A stretch of 64,000 nucleotides of DNA. Source: Dyadobacter sp. 676 (GTDB lineage Bacteria > Bacteroidota > Bacteroidia > Cytophagales > Spirosomataceae). Under the pieces are notes generated by a model, which saw only the letters and a list, made by a program, of their open reading frames with translations, was not told the origin of the DNA and did no database searches. The stretch is taken from the NCBI RefSeq assembly GCF_040448675.1, contig NZ_CP159289.1, forward strand, positions 1,240,001 through 1,304,000, read 5' to 3'. Each line of letters opens with the position of its first letter. The stretch's first letter is position 1. Below are positions 56,939 to 64,000 of the stretch, piece by piece. Made by a program: the position numbers and the translations under genes.

Positions 56939-57088
56939 ATGAGCGCATTATATCTGCTGATTTTCGCCAGTTTGCTGGTAGCTCTGGGATTCCTGGGCGC
57001 ATTCATCTGGTCGGTCCGGAAAGGACATTACGACGACGATTACACGCCTTCGGTACGTATCCTGCCGGATGATCCCGGCAAACCATAA
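56939..57088 (+). CDS. ccoS: cbb3-type oxidase assembly protein CcoS
   Basis: 49 residues, too short for routine ORF calling. One transmembrane helix (MSALYLLIFASLLVALGFLG) leads into AFIWSVRKGHYDDDYTPSVRI, where the W-x-V/A-x-x-G-x-(Y/F)-DD pattern is the CcoS signature. CcoS is needed for cofactor insertion into cbb3 oxidase. It lies between ccoI and ccoNO, 45 bp before the latter, exactly as in other cco loci. Preceded by a Crp/Fnr-like site and an exact -7 element, so it may head its own transcript. Confidence 0.93.
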   Translation: MSALYLLIFASLLVALGFLGAFIWSVRKGHYDDDYTPSVRILPDDPGKP

Positions 57089-57133
57089 CCGACGGCACCC
57101 GACCTGATTTTTACCATCTATCTCCACCAAGTT

Positions 57134-59278
57134 ATGTCAAACGTTCCCCGTCCGCACCTCGCCTCCGTTGAGCTGGATGAATTTCGATACGACAACCGCA
57201 TTGTCCGGAACTTCGCCATTGCCACCATTCTTTTCGGGCTCATCGGCATGCTAGTGGGTTTGCTGGCTGCTTTGCAACTGGTTTTCCCGAACCTGAATTT
57301 CGACCTCCCCTTCCTGACGTTCAGCCGGATCCGGCCGCTGCATACCAGTGCGGTAATCTTCGCGTTCGTCGGAAACGGCTTTTTCACAGGCTTGTACTAT
57401 TCTGTTCCGCGCGTACTGCGCACACCCATCTGGAGCCCGTTACTGAGCCGCTTTCATTTCTGGGCGTGGCAGGCCATTATCCTCGGTGCGGCCGTTTCGC
57501 TGCCAATGGGTTTTACCACTTCCAAAGAATATGCCGAACTGGAATGGCCGTTCGACATTGCGATTGCCGTGGTGTGGGTTTCGGCGTTGGTCAATATCAT
57601 TATGACCACCATTAACCGCCGGGTAGAACACATTTACGCCGCTGTCTGGTTCTACATCGCCTCTTTTGTGACGGTGGCGATGCTGCATGTGGTCAATAGC
57701 GTGGAGCTTCCGGTTTCGTTCATGAAAAGCTATCCCGTATATGCGGGCGTGCAGGACGCGCTCGTGCAATGGTGGTACGGCCACAACGCGGTAGCATTCT
57801 TTCTCACGACGCCCTACCTGGGTTTGATGTATTACTTTTTACCCAAAGCGGCCAACAGGCCTGTTTATTCCTACCGGCTTTCGATTGTACACTTCTGGGC
57901 GCTGATCTTCCTGTACATATGGGCTGGCCCGCACCATCTGCTCTACACCGCATTACCCGAATGGGCGCAAACCCTCGGCACTGTGTTTTCGGTAATGCTC
58001 ATCGCGCCGTCGTGGGGCGGTATGATGAACGGACTGATGACGCTCCGCGGCGCATGGGACAAGGTTCGCGAGGATGTTGTGCTGAAATTCATGGTGGTGG
58101 CGATTACCGCTTACGGAATGGCCACTTTCGAAGGGCCGATGCTCTCTTTAAAAAACGTGAATGCCATTGCCCACTACACCGACTGGATCGTAGCGCACGT
58201 GCACGTAGGCGCGCTGGGCTGGAACGGCTTCCTGACGTTCGGTATCCTTTACTGGCTTTTCCCGCGCCTCTATAACCGTCCGCTGTATTCCCCCAAAGCC
58301 GCCAACTTCCATTTCTGGATCGGTACGCTGGGTATCATATTCTATACCATTCCCATGTACTGGGCCGGCTGGGTGCAAAGCTCCATGTGGAAGGAATTTA
58401 CGCCGGAAGGGTTATTGAAATACCCTAACTTTCTTGAAACCGTAACTGCCCTCAAACCACTGTATTTTCTCCGCGGCGTCGGCGGCACCTTATATCTGGC
58501 TGGTTTTATAGTGATGATTTATAACCTGTGGATGACCGCCCTGAAAGGCAGGCTGGTACCAACCGAAACAGCCAGAGCCATGCCGCTGAACGCCATCCGG
58601 CACGCCGAAAAGAACGAATACTGGCACCGCCGGCTAATGGAACGCAAGCCGCTCGCATTGACGGTCTTCTCCCTGGCGGCCGTCGCGATCGGCGGGATGA
58701 TCGAAATGATCCCGACATTCCTGGTCGAATCCAATGTACCGACCATTGCGAGCGTGAAACCGTACACTCCGCTGGAATTGCAGGGGCGGGACATCTACGT
58801 CCGCGAAGGCTGTTATGTGTGCCATACGCAGATGATCCGTCCGTTCCGGTCCGAGATCGAGCGGTTCGGGGAGTATTCCAAATCGGGCGAGTTCGTATAT
58901 GACCACCCGCACCAGTGGGGCTCCAAACGGACCGGCCCGGATTTGCACCGCATAGGCGGCAAGTACCCCGACTCCTGGCATTATAACCACATGGAAGACC
59001 CAACTTCGATGTCGCCCGGTTCCATTATGCCCCGCTACGGCTGGCTACTCGAAAACGACCTGGATACTACCACCACCAAAGCTAAAATCAAGGCCATGCA
59101 AACGCTCGGCGTGCCCTATGAAAACGGTTATGAAAACCACGCCAACGCCGATCTCGTGAAGCAGGAAATGGAAATCCGGGAACGCCTGAAACAAAGCGGC
59201 ATCAAAACGACGGCAAATAAAGAAATCATCGCGCTGATTGCCTATATGCAGCGGCTTGGTACGGACATTAAAAAATGA
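57134..59278 (+). CDS. ccoNO: Fused cbb3 cytochrome c oxidase subunits I and II (CcoN-CcoO)
   Basis: 714 residues. CcoN (about 1-475, 12 helices) carries heme and copper ligands including RIRPLHTSAV and WWYGHNAVAFFLTTPYLG, then TDWIVAHVHVGALGWNGF. A linker leads to a single-helix CcoO (about 510-714) with a heme c site CYVCH in REGCYVCHTQMIRPFRSEIERFGEYS and Met in GSIMPRYGWL. The N-O fusion is usual for Bacteroidota. This is the catalytic core of the microaerobic terminal oxidase. Its stop codon is the first triplet of a palindromic repeat (59276). Confidence 0.97.
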   Translation: MSNVPRPHLASVELDEFRYDNRIVRNFAIATILFGLIGMLVGLLAALQLVFPNLNFDLPFLTFSRIRPLHTSAVIFAFVGNGFFTGLYYSVPRVLRTPIWSPLLSRFHFWAWQAIILGAAVSLPMGFTTSKEYAELEWPFDIAIAVVWVSALVNIIMTTINRRVEHIYAAVWFYIASFVTVAMLHVVNSVELPVSFMKSYPVYAGVQDALVQWWYGHNAVAFFLTTPYLGLMYYFLPKAANRPVYSYRLSIVHFWALIFLYIWAGPHHLLYTALPEWAQTLGTVFSVMLIAPSWGGMMNGLMTLRGAWDKVREDVVLKFMVVAITAYGMATFEGPMLSLKNVNAIAHYTDWIVAHVHVGALGWNGFLTFGILYWLFPRLYNRPLYSPKAANFHFWIGTLGIIFYTIPMYWAGWVQSSMWKEFTPEGLLKYPNFLETVTALKPLYFLRGVGGTLYLAGFIVMIYNLWMTALKGRLVPTETARAMPLNAIRHAEKNEYWHRRLMERKPLALTVFSLAAVAIGGMIEMIPTFLVESNVPTIASVKPYTPLELQGRDIYVREGCYVCHTQMIRPFRSEIERFGEYSKSGEFVYDHPHQWGSKRTGPDLHRIGGKYPDSWHYNHMEDPTSMSPGSIMPRYGWLLENDLDTTTTKAKIKAMQTLGVPYENGYENHANADLVKQEMEIRERLKQSGIKTTANKEIIALIAYMQRLGTDIKK

Positions 59279-59358
59279 CTGAATGACCGAATGATTGAAT
59301 GATTGAATAGATGATTCAAGTCAGGTCAAGTCAAGGTATTCATTCGGTCATTCAGTCA
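59276..59358. repeat. TGAATGA-type palindromic repeat, copy 3 (short form)
   Basis: TGACTGAATGACCGAATGA (59276-59294) and its exact reverse complement (59340-59358) form a 19-bp stem. The loop region has TCAGGTCAAGTCAAGG, which echoes the ACCTGAC units of the longer copies. It starts at the ccoNO stop codon and ends 24 bp before ccoQP. Confidence 0.85.
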
Positions 59359-59382
59359 TCAATCATTCAAAATTGACTTTCT

Positions 59383-60444
59383 ATGAAATTCCGGAATTAC
59401 CTCGAAACCATTGCGGGGGTAGGCATTTATCCGCTCATATCCCTGCTGATTTTCTTTACCTTCTTTGTCGGCCTGCTCATTTATGTGTGGAGGTTGGATA
59501 AAAGGAAGCTCGACAAAATGCGCGGCATTCCCCTGAATGACTGCGTCGCCGGGAAAGCACTGCTGCCGTTCCTGTTGTTCGGTTGCGTTGCATTACCGGC
59601 CTCGGCCCAGGATACCGCCGGCAAAATGCGCGCGGTAACGGAGCTGGACCTGATTCTTTACGTTGTGTTGGCCGCATTGATTTTCATTATCATTCAACTG
59701 GGTATCCTGCTTGCCTCCGCCATGAATGTGCTCGACAAAGCGGCACACGCTTCCAGCAGGGAACCTACCCATGTTTTCAGCACACATTGGTGGCGGAAGT
59801 TCAGGGGTATCGGCGTGGCTTTGCATGATGAGAGACGAATCCTGATCGAGGGGCACGACTACGACGGCATCCTGGAACTCGACAACCGGATGCCTCCCTG
59901 GCTGCAATTCCTCTTTTACACGACGATCTTTTTCGCGGTGGTTTACTCGGCTTATTATTTCAGCGGGCTGGGCGACCTGCAAATAGCGGAGCTGGACAAG
60001 GAAATAGCCACCGCCGAAGCCGAAAAAAAGGCCTGTATGGAAAAAGCAGGTGCCGGCATAGACGAAAATTCCGTAACACTGCTCACCGATAAGGCCGGCG
60101 TGGGCGCAGGCATGAAGATATTCCAGGAAAAATGCACCGCCTGCCATGGAGCCGAAGGCGGCGGCGCTGTCGGCCCTAATCTCACCGACGATTTCTGGCT
60201 GCATGGCGGAAGTGTTCAGGATGTATTCAAAGTGATCAAATACGGCGTACCCGAAAAAGGAATGATTTCCTGGGAAAAACAGCTTTCCCCCACCGATATC
60301 CAGAAAGTAGCGAGCTTCGTCCTCTCACTGAAAGGCACCAAACCGGCCAATGCGAAAGAGCCGCAGGGAGAGTTGGTTGTTGAGGCTGCGGCTGTCGGCA
60401 ATCGGCCGCCGGCGGCGGAACAGGCTGTTGGTGTCGGGAAGTAG
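59383..60444 (+). CDS. ccoP: cbb3 oxidase CcoQ-CcoP fusion (diheme-type position, single heme c)
   Basis: 353 residues. The first 53 (MKFRNYLETIAGVGIYPLIS, one helix, then RLDKRKLDKMRGIPLND) look like a complete CcoQ. The rest is CcoP: a helix near 60-78 resembling a signal sequence, two further helices (about 88-110 and 168-186), and a cytochrome c domain with CTACH at about residues 252-256 and axial Met in EKGMISWEKQLSP. Only one CXXCH is present, versus two in proteobacterial CcoP. It transfers electrons to CcoO/CcoN. Ends 4 bp before ccoG. Confidence 0.9.
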   Translation: MKFRNYLETIAGVGIYPLISLLIFFTFFVGLLIYVWRLDKRKLDKMRGIPLNDCVAGKALLPFLLFGCVALPASAQDTAGKMRAVTELDLILYVVLAALIFIIIQLGILLASAMNVLDKAAHASSREPTHVFSTHWWRKFRGIGVALHDERRILIEGHDYDGILELDNRMPPWLQFLFYTTIFFAVVYSAYYFSGLGDLQIAELDKEIATAEAEKKACMEKAGAGIDENSVTLLTDKAGVGAGMKIFQEKCTACHGAEGGGAVGPNLTDDFWLHGGSVQDVFKVIKYGVPEKGMISWEKQLSPTDIQKVASFVLSLKGTKPANAKEPQGELVVEAAAVGNRPPAAEQAVGVGK

Positions 60445-60448
60445 AGAA

Positions 60449-61870
60449 ATGAGAAATTTAGTTCAAATGAGAAGCATTATCAGTAACGATCCCGACCGGT
60501 CATCGAGATCCGGGGCTCAAAAGCTGACGGCCGAGAGCCCACGGCCTAAGTTCCCCCAACGTCCCTCGGGCCGATGGCATGACCGTCGGGTAGTATTCAG
60601 CATTGCCATAGTCGCATTGCTGTTCGCGGTGCCGTTCGTGCGGATCGGCGGGCAACCGCTGGTGTTGCTCAATGTGGTGGAACGTAAAATCGTCCTCTTC
60701 GGCATCTTCATAGGCCCGCAGGACTATTGGCTTTTCGGCCTTACGATGCTCTCGTTTTTCGTATTTATCGTGCTTTTCACGACCGTATTCGGCCGATTAT
60801 GGTGCGGCTGGGCCTGTCCGCAGACGGTTTTTATGGAAATGGTTTTCCGTAAAATCGAATACGCCATCGAGGGCGATGCCGGAAAGCAGAAATTACTTGA
60901 TAAAGCTCCGTGGACTTTGGCTAAAATCCTGAAAAAAGGTTTGAAATACGCCTCGTTCCTGATTGTGTCCTTTGCCATCGCCAACCTGTTGCTGGCCTAC
61001 ATAGTGGGCACAGGCGAACTATTCAGGATCACCTCCGAGCCCATTGGCGACCATATCGCCCTGTTTTCCGGCATCGTGGTTTTCACAGCGATATTCTATT
61101 GGAACTTCGCATGGCTCCGCGAGCAGGCGTGCACGGTGGTATGCCCTTATGGCCGTCTGCAAAGCGTGTTGCTCGATCGCAACTCCGTCAACGTAGCCTA
61201 CGACTATGTACGCGGCGAACCGCGGGGGAAATTGCACAAGGGAGCCACCCGCGCGGAAGGCGATTGCGTCAACTGCTTCCAGTGTGTGGCGGTTTGCCCT
61301 ACCGGCATCGATATCCGTAACGGCACCCAGATGGAATGCGTGAATTGCACAGCCTGTATTGATGCCTGCGACGCAATTATGGATAAAATCGGATTCGACA
61401 GGGGATTAATCCGTTACACCTCCGAGGCCGTCATCACCCGGAAAAGCGCCGGGGCGGTCACGCCGCGCACATGGGGCTACGCAGCCGTGCTGGTGCTCTT
61501 GTGGTCGGCGCTGGGATTTGTAATAGCCACGCGTACCGACACGCAAACGACCCTTTTCCGCGCCCCAGGCAGCCGTTATATCGAGAATAACGACAGCACG
61601 ATCAGCAACCTCTATACTTTCAAAATTTTCAATAAAACAAACAGAACCATACAACCCTCCATACGCCTCGACGCCCCGCGCGGAAAGCTTCTGTTCGCCG
61701 GGTCTCCCGACCTGACACTCGAAGCTGCAGGGATGTCGGAGGGGACGGTGTTCGCGATTATCCCGAAATCCGAACTGAAAGGCCGTAAAACAATTCTGAA
61801 ACTGTCGGTTTCGCAGGGGAACCAACGGCTGGAAAGCATTGAGACCACATTTATTGCACCGGAAGAATAG
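60449..61870 (+). CDS. ccoG: cbb3 oxidase accessory protein CcoG (FixG-type ferredoxin)
   Basis: 473 residues from ATG at 60449; the earlier in-frame start at 60350 lies inside ccoP and adds a basic, unlikely tail. Five membrane helices and two 4Fe-4S clusters in CVNCFQCVAVCPTGIDIR and CVNCTACIDACDAIMDKIGF. RLWCGWACPQTVFMEM is the polyferredoxin motif near the membrane. The C-terminal 130 residues form an Ig-like periplasmic domain. CcoG is a cupric reductase that supplies copper for the oxidase. Fourth in the cco gene order, 4 bp after ccoP. Confidence 0.95.
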   Translation: MRNLVQMRSIISNDPDRSSRSGAQKLTAESPRPKFPQRPSGRWHDRRVVFSIAIVALLFAVPFVRIGGQPLVLLNVVERKIVLFGIFIGPQDYWLFGLTMLSFFVFIVLFTTVFGRLWCGWACPQTVFMEMVFRKIEYAIEGDAGKQKLLDKAPWTLAKILKKGLKYASFLIVSFAIANLLLAYIVGTGELFRITSEPIGDHIALFSGIVVFTAIFYWNFAWLREQACTVVCPYGRLQSVLLDRNSVNVAYDYVRGEPRGKLHKGATRAEGDCVNCFQCVAVCPTGIDIRNGTQMECVNCTACIDACDAIMDKIGFDRGLIRYTSEAVITRKSAGAVTPRTWGYAAVLVLLWSALGFVIATRTDTQTTLFRAPGSRYIENNDSTISNLYTFKIFNKTNRTIQPSIRLDAPRGKLLFAGSPDLTLEAAGMSEGTVFAIIPKSELKGRKTILKLSVSQGNQRLESIETTFIAPEE

Positions 61871-61895
61871 CCGTTATAACCAAACTTAACGCACC

Positions 61896-62348
61896 GTGAA
61901 AATCAATTGGAAAGCACTCGTCGCCGCCATTTACGCCAGTTTCGTATCGATGATACTGTTGCTGGCAGGCATGAGCGCGGGGCAGAAGATCGAGCTTGTG
62001 ACAGACCGGTATTATGAGGAAGAACTGAAATTCCAGGGTAAGATCGATAAAATGCGACGGGCGGCCGCATTGTCCGGTCCGCTCGTCTGGGAGGTAACGG
62101 GAGACCGGCTGCAAATACGCTACCCCTCCTTTTTCGCCGATTCGGCCGTTTCCGGCACCATCCGGATGTATTGTCCCTCCGACAGCCGTAACGACCGCCA
62201 ATTTGCAGTCGGTTCAAATCGTGGCGAACAGACTATTGCATTAACGCAGGTTCCTGCCGGCCGCTACAGGATCCAGATCGACTGGAAAGCCGCGAACGAA
62301 ACTTACTGGCACGAAGGAGTGATCGTGATCGCTCCTCAAACACATTGA
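61896..62348 (+). CDS. ccoH: cbb3 oxidase assembly protein CcoH (FixH-like)
   Basis: 150 residues, GTG start at 61896. A single N-terminal transmembrane helix (WKALVAAIYASFVSMILLLAG) and a periplasmic beta-rich domain with YYEEELKFQGKIDKMRRAA and the final ETYWHEGVIVIAP, the FixH pattern. CcoH is needed for stability of the oxidase, and works beside CcoI. It lies 25 bp after ccoG and its stop codon is 2 bp before the next start. Confidence 0.92.
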   Translation: MKINWKALVAAIYASFVSMILLLAGMSAGQKIELVTDRYYEEELKFQGKIDKMRRAAALSGPLVWEVTGDRLQIRYPSFFADSAVSGTIRMYCPSDSRNDRQFAVGSNRGEQTIALTQVPAGRYRIQIDWKAANETYWHEGVIVIAPQTH

Positions 62349-62350
62349 CC

Positions 62351-63049
62351 ATGATCACCACCCTGCCTTACCTCGCCATTTCGATGGGGCTTGTCAGCAG
62401 CTTCCACTGCATGGGCATGTGCGGGCCCGTCGCGCTTGCGCTGCCCGCACGCAATGGTACGCTCGCGCGGCAGGCGGCGGGTGTGCTCGCGTACAATGCG
62501 GGACGGGCGCTAACCTACGCGATGTTTGGAATAGTGATCGGAACGCTGGGCGCTTCGCTGGCCTGGCTGGGCGTGTTGCGGTATGCATCGGTTGCTGTCG
62601 GCATTCTTATGCTGGGACATGTTTTCTGGCCTTTGGGCCTGGATCAGAGGCTACATATGCCGCCATTCTGGCAAAGGGCCATTATCCGTGTGAAGCAGAA
62701 AATGGGTTTGTATCTCAAAAAGACCGGCCTGAGCAGCATGCTGCTCCTCGGAATGCTTAATGGCGCGATCCCCTGCGGATTGGTATACCTGGCACTGACG
62801 AGCTCCGTGGCAACAGGCAGTCCCTGGGGCGGGAGCGCTTTTATGGCACTTTTCGGCCTCGGCACAATGCCTGCCATGCTTGTGATTGGCCTTGCAAAAC
62901 AGCGTTTCACGCCTGCATTGCGCTCGCGGGTCCGTAAACTGGCGCCGATAATGGTGGCCATTGCGGGTCTCTGGCTAGTGACGCGCGGCATTATGGCCCC
63001 CGACCCCGACCATTCGAAAAACGCCGCCGGCGTCACAATCTGCCGCTAA
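62351..63049 (+). CDS. TauE/SafE-family membrane protein (cbb3-linked)
   Basis: 232 residues from ATG at 62351; an in-frame TTG at 62345 overlaps ccoH. Six hydrophobic segments. The opening SSFHCMGMCGPVALALP has the family's conserved Cys pair, and NGAIPCGLVYLALTSS repeats the pattern in the second half (internal two-fold symmetry). Relatives next to ccoGH are often called sulfite exporter TauE/SafE, but the cysteines and location hint at copper handling or thiol export for cytochrome oxidase assembly. Family sure, substrate unknown. Confidence 0.9.
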   Translation: MITTLPYLAISMGLVSSFHCMGMCGPVALALPARNGTLARQAAGVLAYNAGRALTYAMFGIVIGTLGASLAWLGVLRYASVAVGILMLGHVFWPLGLDQRLHMPPFWQRAIIRVKQKMGLYLKKTGLSSMLLLGMLNGAIPCGLVYLALTSSVATGSPWGGSAFMALFGLGTMPAMLVIGLAKQRFTPALRSRVRKLAPIMVAIAGLWLVTRGIMAPDPDHSKNAAGVTICR

Positions 63050-63088
63050 GCACTTGAAACGGTGCGATACATGGCTTACCTTGCCGGT

Positions 63089-63439
63089 ATGAAAACTTAC
63101 AAAGCCATTATCCAGCTTACTTCGGACGATCCCAAGGTCCATCGCAGTATGATCCGGCAAATCGGGAACCTTTTCACGCATTTGAATGGTGCGGTCGACG
63201 TGCGGATTGTGTGCCACGGTGCTTCCCTGCCATTCTGTCTGCAAGCGGACAATCCGTTCGCCGGCGAAATACATGCCCTTATCGAGCAACGCGTTACAAT
63301 TGCCGCCTGCCGCAATATGCTGGCGGCCAACGGCGCCGATCCCGCCCGGCTGATCGAGGGTATTGAGGTGGTCCCGTCAGGCATCGCCGAGATCGTCATC
63401 CTGCAACAGGAGGGATGGAGCTATGTAAAGGCTGGTTAG
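63089..63439 (+). CDS. DsrE-like sulfur-relay-family protein
   Basis: 116 residues from ATG at 63089, or 125 from GTG at 63062. Rossmann-like alpha/beta DsrE/DsrF fold: IIQLTSDDPKVHRSMIRQIGNL, VRIVCHGASLPFCLQADNPF and the helix VTIAACRNMLAANGADP, which carries a cysteine at the usual position. The final GIAEIVILQQEGWSYVKA is typical. Such proteins pass sulfur or bind small ligands in the cytoplasm. It follows the TauE/SafE gene by 39 bp and is probably the last gene of the cco operon. Confidence 0.85.
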   Translation: MKTYKAIIQLTSDDPKVHRSMIRQIGNLFTHLNGAVDVRIVCHGASLPFCLQADNPFAGEIHALIEQRVTIAACRNMLAANGADPARLIEGIEVVPSGIAEIVILQQEGWSYVKAG

Positions 63440-63455
63440 AAGTCTGTTTCCCGCA

Positions 63456-63467
63456 TGACGAAAGTCA
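63456..63467. promoter_or_regulatory. Crp/Fnr-type binding site upstream of hemN
   Basis: TGAC-GAAA-GTCA, part of CATGACGAAAGTCATG, the same 12-mer as before ccoI. Its centre is 33 bp from the centre of TAGTTTTG, or about -40 to the predicted start, as in class II activation. Confidence 0.7.
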
Positions 63468-63490
63468 TGTTTTCCGCTTCTGGTCCTGGG

Positions 63491-63498
63491 TAGTTTTG
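63491..63498 (+). promoter_or_regulatory. Putative -7 promoter element of hemN
   Basis: TAGTTTTG, exact TAnnTTTG match, identical to the element before ccoS. It lies 29 bp before the hemN start codon. Confidence 0.55.
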
Positions 63499-63527
63499 AT
63501 TCGTCAACTACATCAAAACTTTAACCG

Positions 63528-64000
63528 ATGGACAAGGACCTGTTATTCAAATACAACATTCCGGGGCCGCGCTATACCAGCTACCCGACCATCCCGTACT
63601 GGCAGAAAACCCCTCCGGCCATTCGCGATTGGAAAGAACTGGTACGGGACGCCTTCGCGGTTTCGAACCGGAGGGACGGGATCAGCCTTTACGTGCACCT
63701 GCCGTTCTGCGAGAGCCTGTGTACCTATTGCGGCTGCAACACGCGCATTACCGTCAACCACGCCGTTGAAACCAAATATATAGGGGCCGTTTTGAAGGAG
63801 TGGAAAATGTACTGCGAACTGTTCGGGACGGAAAAGCCCGTGATCCGGGAACTGCACCTCGGCGGAGGTACTCCCACGTTTTTCAACCCCGGCAATCTTG
63901 TTAAACTGGTCAAAGGTTTACTGGAAAATTCTTTGGTGCACACCGATGCCCGTTTTAGTTTCGAAGCACATCCCGGCAATACTACCGACGCGCATCTGGA
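63528..64000 (+). CDS. hemN: Oxygen-independent coproporphyrinogen III oxidase (5' part, runs off the window)
   Basis: Reading frame open from ATG at 63528 to the end of the window, about 157 codons. It starts with KYNIPGPRYTSYPTIPYW and has the radical SAM motif CESLCTYCGC (C-x3-C-x2-C-x-C) after LYVHLPF. LHLGGGTPTFF is the next family motif. It makes protoporphyrinogen precursors without oxygen, hence its typical control by Fnr-type regulators. It is preceded by a palindromic TGAC-N4-GTCA site and an exact -7 element. The C-terminal two thirds are missing. Confidence 0.95.
   Translation, partial: MDKDLLFKYNIPGPRYTSYPTIPYWQKTPPAIRDWKELVRDAFAVSNRRDGISLYVHLPFCESLCTYCGCNTRITVNHAVETKYIGAVLKEWKMYCELFGTEKPVIRELHLGGGTPTFFNPGNLVKLVKGLLENSLVHTDARFSFEAHPGNTTDAHL

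Overview
The window looks like chromosomal DNA of a Bacteroidota bacterium of the order Cytophagales, most plausibly a Dyadobacter/Spirosomataceae relative. This rests on SusC/SusD pairs, an ECF sigma/FecR cassette, fused ccoNO, GLPGLI and DUF4374 proteins, LytS/LytTR signalling and Bacteroidota-type TAnnTTTG promoter elements. No rRNA, tRNA, CRISPR array, phage or insertion sequence was recognised. The genus is an inference; no search was run.

Layout. 1-5.3 kb: the 5' part of a SusC-like receptor, a DUF4440-like secreted protein and a CHRD lipoprotein (all minus). 5.5-8.3 kb: a LytS kinase/LytTR regulator operon with two paralogous secreted proteins between them. 8.5-14.7 kb: a GH95 fucosidase, an ECF42-type sigma factor with its YCII/DGPF partner, an AsmA/DUF748-like protein and a small membrane protein. 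14.9-20.5 kb: a cupredoxin-PVC dehydrogenase fusion, DUF1801 and a sulfatase. 20.5-26.4 kb: an OmpR/kinase pair divergent from a GLPGLI/outer-membrane-protein operon, with paired 10-bp-period direct repeats between them. 26.7-32.8 kb: a siderophore-type iron uptake locus (AraC, TonB receptor, DUF4374, PepSY). 33.1-34.5 kb: a ModE-like regulator, a ModE-like operator, a plug-only TonB receptor and a molybdopterin-domain protein. 34.5-37.8 kb: an AlkP-superfamily hydrolase, a beta-propeller protein and a DUF6169 cassette. 37.9-54.3 kb: a carbohydrate utilisation locus (glycosidase-like protein, ROK, FucP-type MFS, AGE epimerase, PQQ-dehydrogenase/cytochrome fusion, SusD, SusC, FecR, sigma factor). 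54.4-64 kb: a cbb3 oxidase locus (ccoI, ccoS, ccoNO, ccoQP, ccoG, ccoH, TauE/SafE, DsrE) followed by hemN, which runs off the end.

How it fits together. The SusCD, sigma/FecR and GH/sulfatase genes suggest foraging on fucosylated or sulfated glycans. The cbb3 locus is a microaerobic respiratory module. Three perfect TGAC-N4-GTCA palindromes, each upstream of a promoter-like element, suggest a shared Crp/Fnr-type regulator for ccoI, ccoS and hemN.

Main points for a second look. (i) ccoI is split exactly at a dnaX-type A AAA AAG heptamer in the -1 direction, just after its metal-binding domains, as in the programmed frameshift known for E. coli copA. (ii) Seven other genes carry a +1 shift, six of them in 6-7 nt homopolymers, which makes assembly indels a serious alternative everywhere. 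(iii) A family of intergenic TGAATGA palindromic repeats is anchored on stop codons. (iv) A ModE-type operator stands before a receptor reduced to its plug.
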